NCBI GenBank assembly: GCA_964587755.1 | Contig: CAZPMC010000027.1 | Location: 1-30,367, forward strand | Length of the DNA: 30,367 bases | Direction: 5' to 3' | From: CAZPMC01 sp964587755 | GTDB taxonomy: Bacteria; Bacillota; Clostridia; Acetivibrionales; DTU013 | Shown here: piece by piece, positions 24,818-30,367 of the stretch | Numbering within the stretch: the first letter of the stretch is position 1 | How the letters are laid out: every line of letters starts with the position of its first letter | Made by a program: the position numbers and the translations under genes | The notes under the pieces: model-generated | Told to the model about the DNA's origin: nothing | The model's input: the letters and a program-made list of their open reading frames with translations, nothing else | The model's database searches: none

Positions 24818-25630
24818 ATGAAATATCTAGAAAGAGCCATAAGATTTTCTATTAAAAATTGGATGCTTATTCTGCCTCTTTTTGTTTTGACGGCATTAGC
24901 AAATCTAATTGGAGGTATCGGAAGTTCTATTACGGCCATATCTGGTCTTTCAGGCTTTATGGGTTATTTCACTGACATTAGCGGTCCAGGCGATATTTTT
25001 AGGCTGGCGCCTGCAATATTATCTGCTTTTGCCTTAACAAGCGGCGTATGGGGCTTTATTTTCCAGATTGTCAGTTATCCTACAACATACGGGCTTGTGA
25101 ACAAGCAACTGGAAACAGGCTCTGCAAGCCTAAATGATATCGGCGCAGCCATCAGCAATAACATTGTAAAGTATATTATGTACTTTATAGGAACGATTGT
25201 TGTCAATTTTGTCATAGGTATTGCTTGCTTATTGCTCTTGCTTATCCTTTCATTATTGGTGCTGCTTCTAAAAGGCTTCGGTGTTTTCCTGCTTGTTATC
25301 GTTGTAATAGCCCTTTTCATTGCATACGTTATATTCTCTACACTTATTAGTATGTGGTTTGCTGCAATGGTTGTTGACGGACTTGACGTAGTAGCAGCCT
25401 TCAAAAGATCAATTGAGATTGTCAGAAGTATGTTTTGGACAGTACTGGGTGTTACCATACTATTAAGCATCGCTGCAGGAGTAGCAGGGTTTATACTTGG
25501 TTTCTTAACAGTAATTCCGCTGCTTGGTCCCATTATATATAGTGCCGTTCCCGCAGCTCAAACCTTCATAATGATCGTATTCTTGTTAACGGTCTATCGT
25601 GAACATACCGGAAGGACAAATCAGGATTAA
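24818..25630 (+). CDS. Polytopic membrane protein of unknown function
   Basis: 270 aa with about six hydrophobic segments: roughly residues 14-35, 66-88, 115-135, 140-185 (a long stretch, probably two helices with a GFGVFL turn), 207-228 and 233-258. A short basic N-terminus (KYLERAIRFSIKNW) and a conserved-looking YPTTYGLVNKQLETG loop are followed by VVDGLDVVAAFKRSIEIVR before the last two helices. The D(G)xxxxAAxKRSxxxVR loop before terminal helices is common in families named after the GdpP/GDPD membrane domain, but I cannot assign a function. GGAGGT precedes the ATG. A terminator follows, so it is a single gene or the end of a tmcAL operon. Confidence 0.8.
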   Translation: MKYLERAIRFSIKNWMLILPLFVLTALANLIGGIGSSITAISGLSGFMGYFTDISGPGDIFRLAPAILSAFALTSGVWGFIFQIVSYPTTYGLVNKQLETGSASLNDIGAAISNNIVKYIMYFIGTIVVNFVIGIACLLLLLILSLLVLLLKGFGVFLLVIVVIALFIAYVIFSTLISMWFAAMVVDGLDVVAAFKRSIEIVRSMFWTVLGVTILLSIAAGVAGFILGFLTVIPLLGPIIYSAVPAAQTFIMIVFLLTVYREHTGRTNQD

Positions 25631-25667
25631 GATTTAATCATATATAAGATACATATTATATATCAAT

Positions 25668-25698
25668 AAAAGGAGACTAGAAAATTAGCCTCCTTTTT
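25668..25698 (+). terminator. Rho-independent terminator after the membrane-protein gene
   Basis: AAAAGGAG and CTCCTTTT pair, with an inner CTA/TAG stem, followed by a T tract. It lies 38 nt past the stop at 25630 and before the tyrS promoter. Confidence 0.8.
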
Positions 25699-25716
25699 AT
25701 AATCCTTGATATCTCC

Positions 25717-25745
25717 TTGAATTACAACATCTACTGTGATAAAAT
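25717..25745 (+). promoter_or_regulatory. Promoter of tyrS
   Basis: TTGAAT (25717-25722), 17 nt, then TAAAAT (25740-25745). The start would be about 20 nt before the ATG, leaving no room for a T-box leader. Confidence 0.6.
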
Positions 25746-25771
25746 ACACAGAAAAAACGAGGTGTTATTAA

Positions 25772-27004
25772 ATGTCATCAAGTGTATTCGAAACCCTGAG
25801 GGAGAGAGGTTTCATTGCCCAGGTAACTCATGAAAAAGAAATTAAGGAGCTCCTTGAAAATAACAAGGTCACCTTTTATATAGGTTTTGATCCTACTGCA
25901 GACAGCCTCCATGTGGGACATTTTCTTCAAATGATGGTTATGGCACACATGCAAAGAGCAGGTCACAGGCCTATTGCTCTTATTGGCGGGGGCACCGCTA
26001 TGGTCGGTGACCCGTCCGGCAGAACCGATATGCGTAAAATGATGACAGTTGAAACAATAAGGCATAATGCCGAAAGATTTAAAAAGCAGCTGTCAAATTT
26101 CATAGATTTTTCTGACGGCAAGGCACTGATGGTAGATAACTCAGAATGGCTTATGAAGCTTAATTACATAGATTTTTTAAGAGATATCGGGGTCCATTTT
26201 TCCGTCAACAGAATGCTTACAGCCGAATGTTTTAAATCACGGCTTGAAAAAGGTCTTACTTTTATTGAATTTAATTATATGTTAATGCAAGGCTATGACT
26301 ACTTGGTTCTTAATCAAAAATACGGCTGTAATCTTCAGCTTGGTGGTGATGACCAGTGGTCCAATATCCTTGCCGGTATAGACCTTACCAGAAGAGTCGA
26401 GAGAAAGGAAGTCTATGGAATGACCTTTACACTTCTTACCACAAGCGAAGGTAAGAAGATGGGTAAAACAGAAAAAGGTGCTCTTTGGCTTGATGCGGAA
26501 AAAACATCTCCCTTTGATTTTTATCAATACTGGAGAAATATTGATGACGCTGATGTAATCAAATGCCTGAAGCTATTAACCTTCCTTCCTATGGACGAGA
26601 TTAATAAGCTTGCTTTATTAAAGGACGAGCAGATAAACGAAGCTAAAAAGGTATTGGCGTATGAAGTAACTAAGCTGGTACATGGTGACGTGGAAGCCGG
26701 GAAAGCAAGACAGCTTGCGGAGGCACTCTTTGGAAAGGGCGGCAGCACATCCGACATGCCTTCTACCGAAATCAGCCCTGAGAATTTGTCATCCGGTATC
26801 AACATACTTGACCTGCTTTTAAAAACAGGCCTCGTCCCCTCAAAATCAGAAGGTCGCAGGCTTGTACAGCAAGGTGGAATATATGTTGACGAAGAGCCCG
26901 TATCGTCAATTGACTTTGCGATAAACGAAAAGCTTTTCAAAGAAGGCGGGCTTATTATCAAAAAGGGCAAAAAGACATATCATAAGGTAATCATATCCAA
27001 ATAG
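25772..27004 (+). CDS. tyrS: Tyrosyl-tRNA synthetase
   Basis: 410 aa class I synthetase that charges tRNA-Tyr. The HIGH-type motif is H47-V-G-H50 in DSLHVGHFLQ, and the KMSKS-type motif is KKMGKTEKG near residue 228. Tyrosine-site blocks include YIGFDPTADSL, GGGTAMVGDPSGR and the LGGDDQWSN loop. A C-terminal S4 RNA-binding domain begins at about 340. The KMGKT form and the 410-residue length suit the TyrZ-like/TyrRS2 subgroup. A GAGGTG ribosome site precedes the ATG. The gene stands alone between a terminator and a gene remnant. Confidence 0.96.
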   Translation: MSSSVFETLRERGFIAQVTHEKEIKELLENNKVTFYIGFDPTADSLHVGHFLQMMVMAHMQRAGHRPIALIGGGTAMVGDPSGRTDMRKMMTVETIRHNAERFKKQLSNFIDFSDGKALMVDNSEWLMKLNYIDFLRDIGVHFSVNRMLTAECFKSRLEKGLTFIEFNYMLMQGYDYLVLNQKYGCNLQLGGDDQWSNILAGIDLTRRVERKEVYGMTFTLLTTSEGKKMGKTEKGALWLDAEKTSPFDFYQYWRNIDDADVIKCLKLLTFLPMDEINKLALLKDEQINEAKKVLAYEVTKLVHGDVEAGKARQLAEALFGKGGSTSDMPSTEISPENLSSGINILDLLLKTGLVPSKSEGRRLVQQGGIYVDEEPVSSIDFAINEKLFKEGGLIIKKGKKTYHKVIISK

Positions 27005-27037
27005 AACTCAAGCAAGGATTTTATATTCAGTGAATAA

Positions 27038-27208
27038 CTTTATAAGCTATTCACTGGTTTAGATGAAATAAATGAGCTTCTGATTCCTGAAAATACTTTA
27101 CTTGCAGCCGTTGAAACAAATATTGTGATTGGTTGGGGCGGTATACTTCCGGAGTATAACGGAAATGTCTTTGAAATACATCCCTTGGCAGTTCCATATT
27201 GGCATTAA
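27038..27208 (+). pseudogene. Remnant of a GNAT acetyltransferase (AAC(6')-like)
   Basis: A 57-codon open stretch without a start codon ends TAA at 27206. It reads LAAVETNIVIGWGGILPEYN followed by GNVFEIHPLAVPYWH. The pattern GWxGGxPxYxGxVxEIHPLxV is the central beta-strand region of GNAT N-acetyltransferases resembling aminoglycoside 6'-N-acetyltransferases. The acetyl-CoA-binding motif (R/Q-x-x-G-x-G/A) that should follow is missing because of the early stop. The N-terminus is cut close to the tyrS stop. It is therefore a decayed internal fragment. The repeat hairpin begins 15 nt after the stop. Confidence 0.6.
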
Positions 27209-27222
27209 ATAATTTTGTCCAG

Positions 27223-27253
27223 GAGACGGTTCTTTAAACTAAAGAGCCGTCTC
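27223..27253. repeat. Second REP-like copy, GACGGTTCTTTA hairpin
   Basis: GAGACGGTTCTTTA (27223-27236) and TAAAGAGCCGTCTC (27240-27253) form a 14-bp stem with one G-U pair and a 3-nt loop. GACGGTTCTTTAAACT is identical to the sequence at about 2401-2416. It lies between the acetyltransferase remnant and the RNase J gene and might also end transcripts. Confidence 0.75.
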
Positions 27254-27282
27254 TCTTGCTTCCAAATAACTTCATAAATTCA

Positions 27283-27293
27283 GTGCCTGGCAC
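27283..27293. repeat. Short palindrome GTGCCTGGCAC
   Basis: An 11-bp palindrome just after the RNase J stop, embedded in CAGTGCCTGGCACCT. GTGCCTGGCAC-type units are another common intergenic repeat in Firmicutes and often accompany GACGGTTCTT elements. On the minus strand it is preceded by an A/T-rich tract, not followed by one. Confidence 0.5.
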
Positions 27294-27301
27294 CTATTTT
27301 T

Positions 27302-28969
27302 TTATATCTCCATTATAATGGGCAGTATCATAGGCTTACGCTTTGTTCTTTCAAAAAGATATACTCTTAAATCATCTTTAATAAGCCCCTTCTTTTCAGC
27401 CCAGTCCATCTTATTCTTACCCTCAAACTTCATAAGAGTCTTCTTAATGACCTCACGGGCATTTTCTATCAAATCCTCAGCCTCTCTGACATACACAAAG
27501 CCTCTTGAAATAATATCAGGTCCTGCAATTACCTGTCCCGATTCCTTCTCCGTGGTTATTACCACCACAATCAGGCCATCTTGTGATAATAGCTTTCTGT
27601 CTCGCAGTACAATGCTTCCCACATCTCCCACACCGAGCCCGTCAACCAGAACTCTGCCTGATGTAACGCAGCCGTTTATCTTGGCAGAGTTTGATGCTAG
27701 CTCAAGAACCTTGCCCGTCTCCATTAAGAATATTCTATCCATTTCCAAACCCATCTCATGAGCGAGGATTGCATGTTGTTTAAGATGTCTATACTCGCCA
27801 TGAACAGGCATGAAGTATTTTGGTTTGACAAGACTATGCATCAGCTTTAATTCCTCCTGACAGGCATGTCCTGACACATGCACGTCTGCAAGTGCTTCAT
27901 ATATGACATGTGCACCTTTTTTGAAAAGCTCATCTATAACCCTGAATACCGATTTTTCATTGCCGGGAATAGGTGTTGCGGAAATAATTATCAAGTCTCC
28001 CGGCTCTATTTCTACTTTTCTGTGTTCGGACATTGCCATCCTCGTCAATGCTGACATCGGCTCTCCCTGACTTCCGGTAGTGATTATTACAATCTTATCA
28101 GGCGGATATTTACCTATTTGGTCAATATCAACCATTGTCCCCTCCCCTGCAGTCAAGTAACCAAGCTCTGTAGCCACCTTCACAACGTTTACCATGCTTC
28201 TGCCGACTACTGCTACTTTCCTGCCGAATTTAGCCGCTGCATCAATAATCTGCTGGAGCCTGTGAACATTTGATGCAAAGCTGGCAACAATAATCCTATG
28301 CTTAGCATTTATGAATATCTCTTCAAATGCCTCTCCTACTGTCCTTTCGGACATCGTATAGCCTTTTCTCTCTACATTCGTGCTATCACTCATTAATAAT
28401 AAAACGCCCTTTTTCCCTAGCTCAGCAAACCTTGCAAGATCTATGGGTTGCCCCTCAATGGGTGTGTAATCGATTTTAAAATCTGATGTATGAATAACAA
28501 TACCCACAGGGGTGTGCAAGGCAAGGGCAACTGCACCGGCTATGCTGTGAGTCGATCTGATAAACTCAATTTTGAACGGACCTAATTCAATGGTCTCTCC
28601 TTCCCCAACGTCAATCATCTTTGTAGTTGACATTAGTCCGTGCTCTTCAAGCTTTAATGCTAAAAGTCCTAAAGTCAATTTCGTCCCATAAACAGGTACA
28701 TTAATTTCCTTTAGCAAATAAGGCATCGCGCCAATATGATCCTCATGTCCATGAGTTAATACAATCCCTCTAATCTTATCTTTATTTTTTGTAAGATAGG
28801 ATATATCGGGAATAACCAGGTCAATACCCAACATATCATCCTCAGGAAATGCCAGGCCACAGTCCACCACGACAATATTTTCACCGTATTCAAACACCGT
28901 AATATTCTTGCCTATTTCCTGTAACCCTCCCAGAGGTATAACTCTTAATTTCTTTTTGCTTTTTGCCAC
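27302..28969 (-). CDS. rnjA: Ribonuclease J
   Basis: 555 aa metallo-beta-lactamase/beta-CASP ribonuclease with 5'-3' exonuclease and endonuclease activity; a main mRNA-decay and rRNA-processing enzyme in Firmicutes. The two-zinc motif is H73-x-H75-x-D77-H78 (THGHEDHIG). Further blocks are STHSIAGAVALAL, HTSDFKID, the beta-CASP SDSTNVERKGYT and FASNVHRLQQ, ITTGSQGEP, HVSGHACQEEL and MPVHGEYRHL. The C-terminal domain ends normally. GTG is the start, with GGAGG 7 nt upstream. It has a promoter ~110 nt upstream and a leader with repeats. Confidence 0.97.
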   Translation of the reverse strand: MAKSKKKLRVIPLGGLQEIGKNITVFEYGENIVVVDCGLAFPEDDMLGIDLVIPDISYLTKNKDKIRGIVLTHGHEDHIGAMPYLLKEINVPVYGTKLTLGLLALKLEEHGLMSTTKMIDVGEGETIELGPFKIEFIRSTHSIAGAVALALHTPVGIVIHTSDFKIDYTPIEGQPIDLARFAELGKKGVLLLMSDSTNVERKGYTMSERTVGEAFEEIFINAKHRIIVASFASNVHRLQQIIDAAAKFGRKVAVVGRSMVNVVKVATELGYLTAGEGTMVDIDQIGKYPPDKIVIITTGSQGEPMSALTRMAMSEHRKVEIEPGDLIIISATPIPGNEKSVFRVIDELFKKGAHVIYEALADVHVSGHACQEELKLMHSLVKPKYFMPVHGEYRHLKQHAILAHEMGLEMDRIFLMETGKVLELASNSAKINGCVTSGRVLVDGLGVGDVGSIVLRDRKLLSQDGLIVVVITTEKESGQVIAGPDIISRGFVYVREAEDLIENAREVIKKTLMKFEGKNKMDWAEKKGLIKDDLRVYLFERTKRKPMILPIIMEI

Positions 28970-29020
28970 AATAAATCCTCCAAATTTTCAAAATAGTATG
29001 TATATTATAAAAGTTAAATA

Positions 29021-29066
29021 GGACATTCCCGAACTTCATTCAAAGACAGGCATGTCCCATTCCCGA
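29021..29066. repeat. Overlapping direct and inverted repeats in the rnjA leader
   Basis: CATTCCCGA occurs at 29024-29032 and 29058-29066. GGACAT (29021-29026) and ATGTCC (29052-29057) are inverted. A smaller dyad GACAGGCATGTC lies within. All are in the transcribed leader of rnjA. Confidence 0.5.
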
Positions 29067-29082
29067 TTGCGTTCCAATAGCT

Positions 29083-29110
29083 ATTATACCATGTTACACG
29101 CCACTTGCAA
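29083..29110 (-). promoter_or_regulatory. Promoter of rnjA
   Basis: On the minus strand TTGCAA (29110-29105), 16 nt, then consensus TATAAT (29088-29083). The leader would be about 107 nt. Confidence 0.7.
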
Positions 29111-29161
29111 AATATTGCTTTTATAAAAAAGATTTATTCATATTTTAGGCCAATCTTCATA

Positions 29162-29190
29162 TTGACATAGTCTGTTAGCACTAGTATAAT
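29162..29190 (+). promoter_or_regulatory. Consensus promoter upstream of the L,D-transpeptidase gene
   Basis: A perfect TTGACA (29162-29167), 17-nt spacer and TATAAT (29185-29190). The predicted start is about 29197, giving a ~205-nt leader. Confidence 0.8.
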
Positions 29191-29200
29191 GAATATACTA

Positions 29201-29219
29201 GTTAAATATATTATTTAAC
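29201..29219 (+). repeat. AT hairpin at the start of the leader
   Basis: GTTAAATA and TATTTAAC pair around TAT. A run of eight T follows at about 29227-29234, separated by GGCTCTC. It lies within the first 25 nt of the predicted transcript. Confidence 0.4.
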
Positions 29220-29264
29220 GGCTCTCTTTTTTTTACCCGGATTAAAGTTTATTTTTTAGTGATT

Positions 29265-29299
29265 AATACAGAGTCCTCAACGGACTCTGTATTTCTTTC
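29265..29299 (+). terminator. Terminator-like hairpin inside the leader
   Basis: AATACAGAGTCC (29265-29276) and GGACTCTGTATT (29282-29293) form a perfect 12-bp stem with a 5-nt loop, then TCTTTCT. It lies between the promoter and the gene, so it would end a ~100-nt RNA or act as an attenuator. Confidence 0.7.
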
Positions 29300-29402
29300 T
29301 GCCTATTTTTCTCGATTTTCACGTTTTATATGTCATATTGCTTTTATTAAATCATATATATCTACAGTTAATTCATACCAGCTACATCATAGGAGGAACC
29401 GT

Positions 29403-30233
29403 ATGGCGGATATTTTTTCACTGCTTTACCTTGTACTTGCCCTTTATTCAAACAATATTGACTTATCTCAACCTGAGTTTTTACAAGACTTTATAGTTAA
29501 AACTCAATTAGCCGGAATTGATGCTGCTATCGAGAGCATTGAAGGGACGCTTCCAGAATTAACTGTTGATGCAGAGCCTATTAATTACGAGGATGTGCTA
29601 AAAGCCTTAGGATATTATAAAAATGAAAGCAAAGACAACAAATTAAATCTAAGAAATGCTATCCTGCGATTTAAAAGCAACTGTAATATTCCATTAAGCG
29701 GAAGCTGGGATGATAAATATTCAACAATACTGTCTATTCAATTAAAAACAAATACAATTAAATATGAAGATACAGTTGATAATCCCCCTAGTAAGGGCAA
29801 GTGGATTGTAATTAATAAATCGAAACGAATATTGACACTCTATGAAGGCAATACTGTTATATACAAATATCCCATAGCCGTCGGAAATCCTCCCTCACTT
29901 ACACCTGACGGCAAATTCAAAATAGTAACAAAAATTGTCAACCCTGCCTGGGGAGGCGGGGGCTATGCCAAACCAGTCAAGGGCGGCATACCTGCCAATC
30001 CGTTGGGTTACAGATGGCTCGGCCTGTCCTATAAAAGCGGAGGTGATATAGAAATCCATGGCAATAACAGCCCCTACTCCATAGGAGAAAATGTGTCTCG
30101 CGGGTGTATCAGGATGATAAACTCGGATGTTGAACAGCTATTTGAAATTGTACCCATATCGACACATGTTTGGATTGGGACAGATGAAAGGCTTAAAAAA
30201 TGGGGTATATTCCAAAAGGAACTCACGGCATGA
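29403..30233 (+). CDS. L,D-transpeptidase (YkuD family)
   Basis: 276 aa. The N-terminus has a hydrophobic segment (about 4-16) that may be an uncleaved anchor or signal. Residues ~60-122 resemble a peptidoglycan-binding_1 helical module (YEDVLKALGYY, LRNAILRFK). The YkuD catalytic domain covers about 133-257, with His219 in IEIHGNN and nucleophile Cys235 in VSRGCIRM, the usual SHGCIRM with Arg for His. It should form 3-3 peptide cross-links or attach proteins to peptidoglycan outside the membrane. ATG at 29403 has AGGAGG about 7 nt upstream; the frame is open 48 codons further, but across a terminator hairpin. It lies alone, convergent to the tRNA. Confidence 0.9.
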   Translation: MADIFSLLYLVLALYSNNIDLSQPEFLQDFIVKTQLAGIDAAIESIEGTLPELTVDAEPINYEDVLKALGYYKNESKDNKLNLRNAILRFKSNCNIPLSGSWDDKYSTILSIQLKTNTIKYEDTVDNPPSKGKWIVINKSKRILTLYEGNTVIYKYPIAVGNPPSLTPDGKFKIVTKIVNPAWGGGGYAKPVKGGIPANPLGYRWLGLSYKSGGDIEIHGNNSPYSIGENVSRGCIRMINSDVEQLFEIVPISTHVWIGTDERLKKWGIFQKELTA

Positions 30234-30243
30234 TAATGACCAT

Positions 30244-30274
30244 AAAAACAAAAAATACGCGAAATCCGTGTATT
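30244..30274 (-). terminator. Terminator of the leftward tRNA transcript
   Basis: AATACGCG (30254-30261) and CGTGTATT (30267-30274) form an 8-bp stem. On the minus strand it is followed by a T-rich tract (30253-30244). It lies 40 nt past the tRNA 3' end. Confidence 0.7.
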
Positions 30275-30313
30275 CCCTAATTGTTTAGAAATCCTCTATT
30301 GTGAGGATATTGT

Positions 30314-30367
30314 TGGCTGCGGGAGAAGGATTCGAACCCTCACAGACTGATCCAGAGTCAGTAGTGC
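30314..30367 (-). tRNA. tRNA-Gln(CTG), 5' part off the right edge
   Basis: The 3' 54 nt of a tRNA on the minus strand. The anticodon arm ACTGA-CTCTGGA-TCAGT gives anticodon CTG. The variable loop is 4 nt, and the T arm is GAGGG-TTCGAAT-CCTTC. The acceptor 3' strand TCCCGCA is followed by discriminator G and an encoded CCA. The A72 and G73 bases fit glutamine tRNAs, which usually have U1-A72. The D arm and acceptor 5' strand are outside the window. Confidence 0.9.

Larger units (their letters stand above)
28970..29402. other. Gene-free divergent region between rnjA and the L,D-transpeptidase gene
   Basis: 433 bases without a coding gene. The left part holds the rnjA leader and promoter. The right part holds a consensus rightward promoter, an AT hairpin, a T-tract and a terminator-like hairpin before the transpeptidase ribosome site. 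The frame open to the left of 29403 contains this hairpin and is not credible as coding. Confidence 0.8.

Noticed and set aside
27038..27208. A functional small protein gene
   Set aside because: No start codon or ribosome site; the sequence is an internal slice of a GNAT fold that lacks the cofactor motif.
29259..29402. 48-codon N-terminal extension of the L,D-transpeptidase
   Set aside because: It spans a terminator-like hairpin, has no ribosome site, and a strong AGGAGG precedes the ATG at 29403.

Overview
This is a 30.4-kb chromosomal window from a low-GC, endospore-forming Firmicute. It is most likely one of the clostridia related to Ruminiclostridium/Acetivibrio; that placement is inference from gene order and protein style. 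Spore genes support the sporulating-clostridial assignment: an alpha/beta SASP, CotF-type coat proteins and a sporulation-type D,D-carboxypeptidase. So do the strong AGGAGG ribosome sites and the order def-fmt-DUF116-rsmB-rlmN-stp-prkC-rsgA-rpe-thiN. Nearly all of the window is housekeeping. I found no phage, integrase, complete IS, CRISPR array or defence operon.

Left part (1-6.7 kb). A TadE-like pilin-type protein is cut by the left edge. It is followed by a B12-binding-type radical SAM protein with a DUF4080-like tail. A cluster of short repeats of the GGGGACGGTTCTT type fills the gap to a dacF-like carboxypeptidase and supplies the last codons of that gene. Next come a small spore island (SASP facing two small coat genes across a shared hairpin), a translationally coupled DUF421-DUF4363 membrane pair, and a SpoU-family rRNA methyltransferase.

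Translation block (6.7-11.2 kb). infC-rpmI-rplT run leftward from a consensus promoter and a ~175-nt leader that contains a terminator hairpin; this fits an L20-type autoregulatory leader. Back to back with it, rqcH (ribosome rescue) and a PLP aminotransferase run rightward from their own promoters.

Core operon (11.2-23.4 kb, all leftward). priA is followed, after an internal promoter, by def, fmt, DUF116, rsmB, rlmN, stp, prkC, rsgA, rpe and thiN. The spacings are from slight overlaps to a few tens of bases. Together they link formyl-Met handling (fmt makes it, def removes the formyl group), rRNA modification, 30S assembly (rsgA) and the PASTA-kinase/PP2C pair that senses the cell wall.

Right part (23.4-30.4 kb). 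tmcAL, a membrane protein of unknown function and tyrS run rightward. A 57-codon remnant of a GNAT acetyltransferase follows, next to a second copy of the GACGGTTCTTTAAACT repeat. Then come RNase J (leftward), an L,D-transpeptidase behind a perfect TTGACA-17-TATAAT promoter and a hairpin-bearing leader, and a tRNA-Gln(CTG) cut by the right edge.

I do not see a convincing undescribed multi-gene system. The most interesting signals are the REP-like repeat family that has altered a reading frame and apparently supplied a promoter element, the hairpin-rich leaders, and the uncharacterised DUF pairs.
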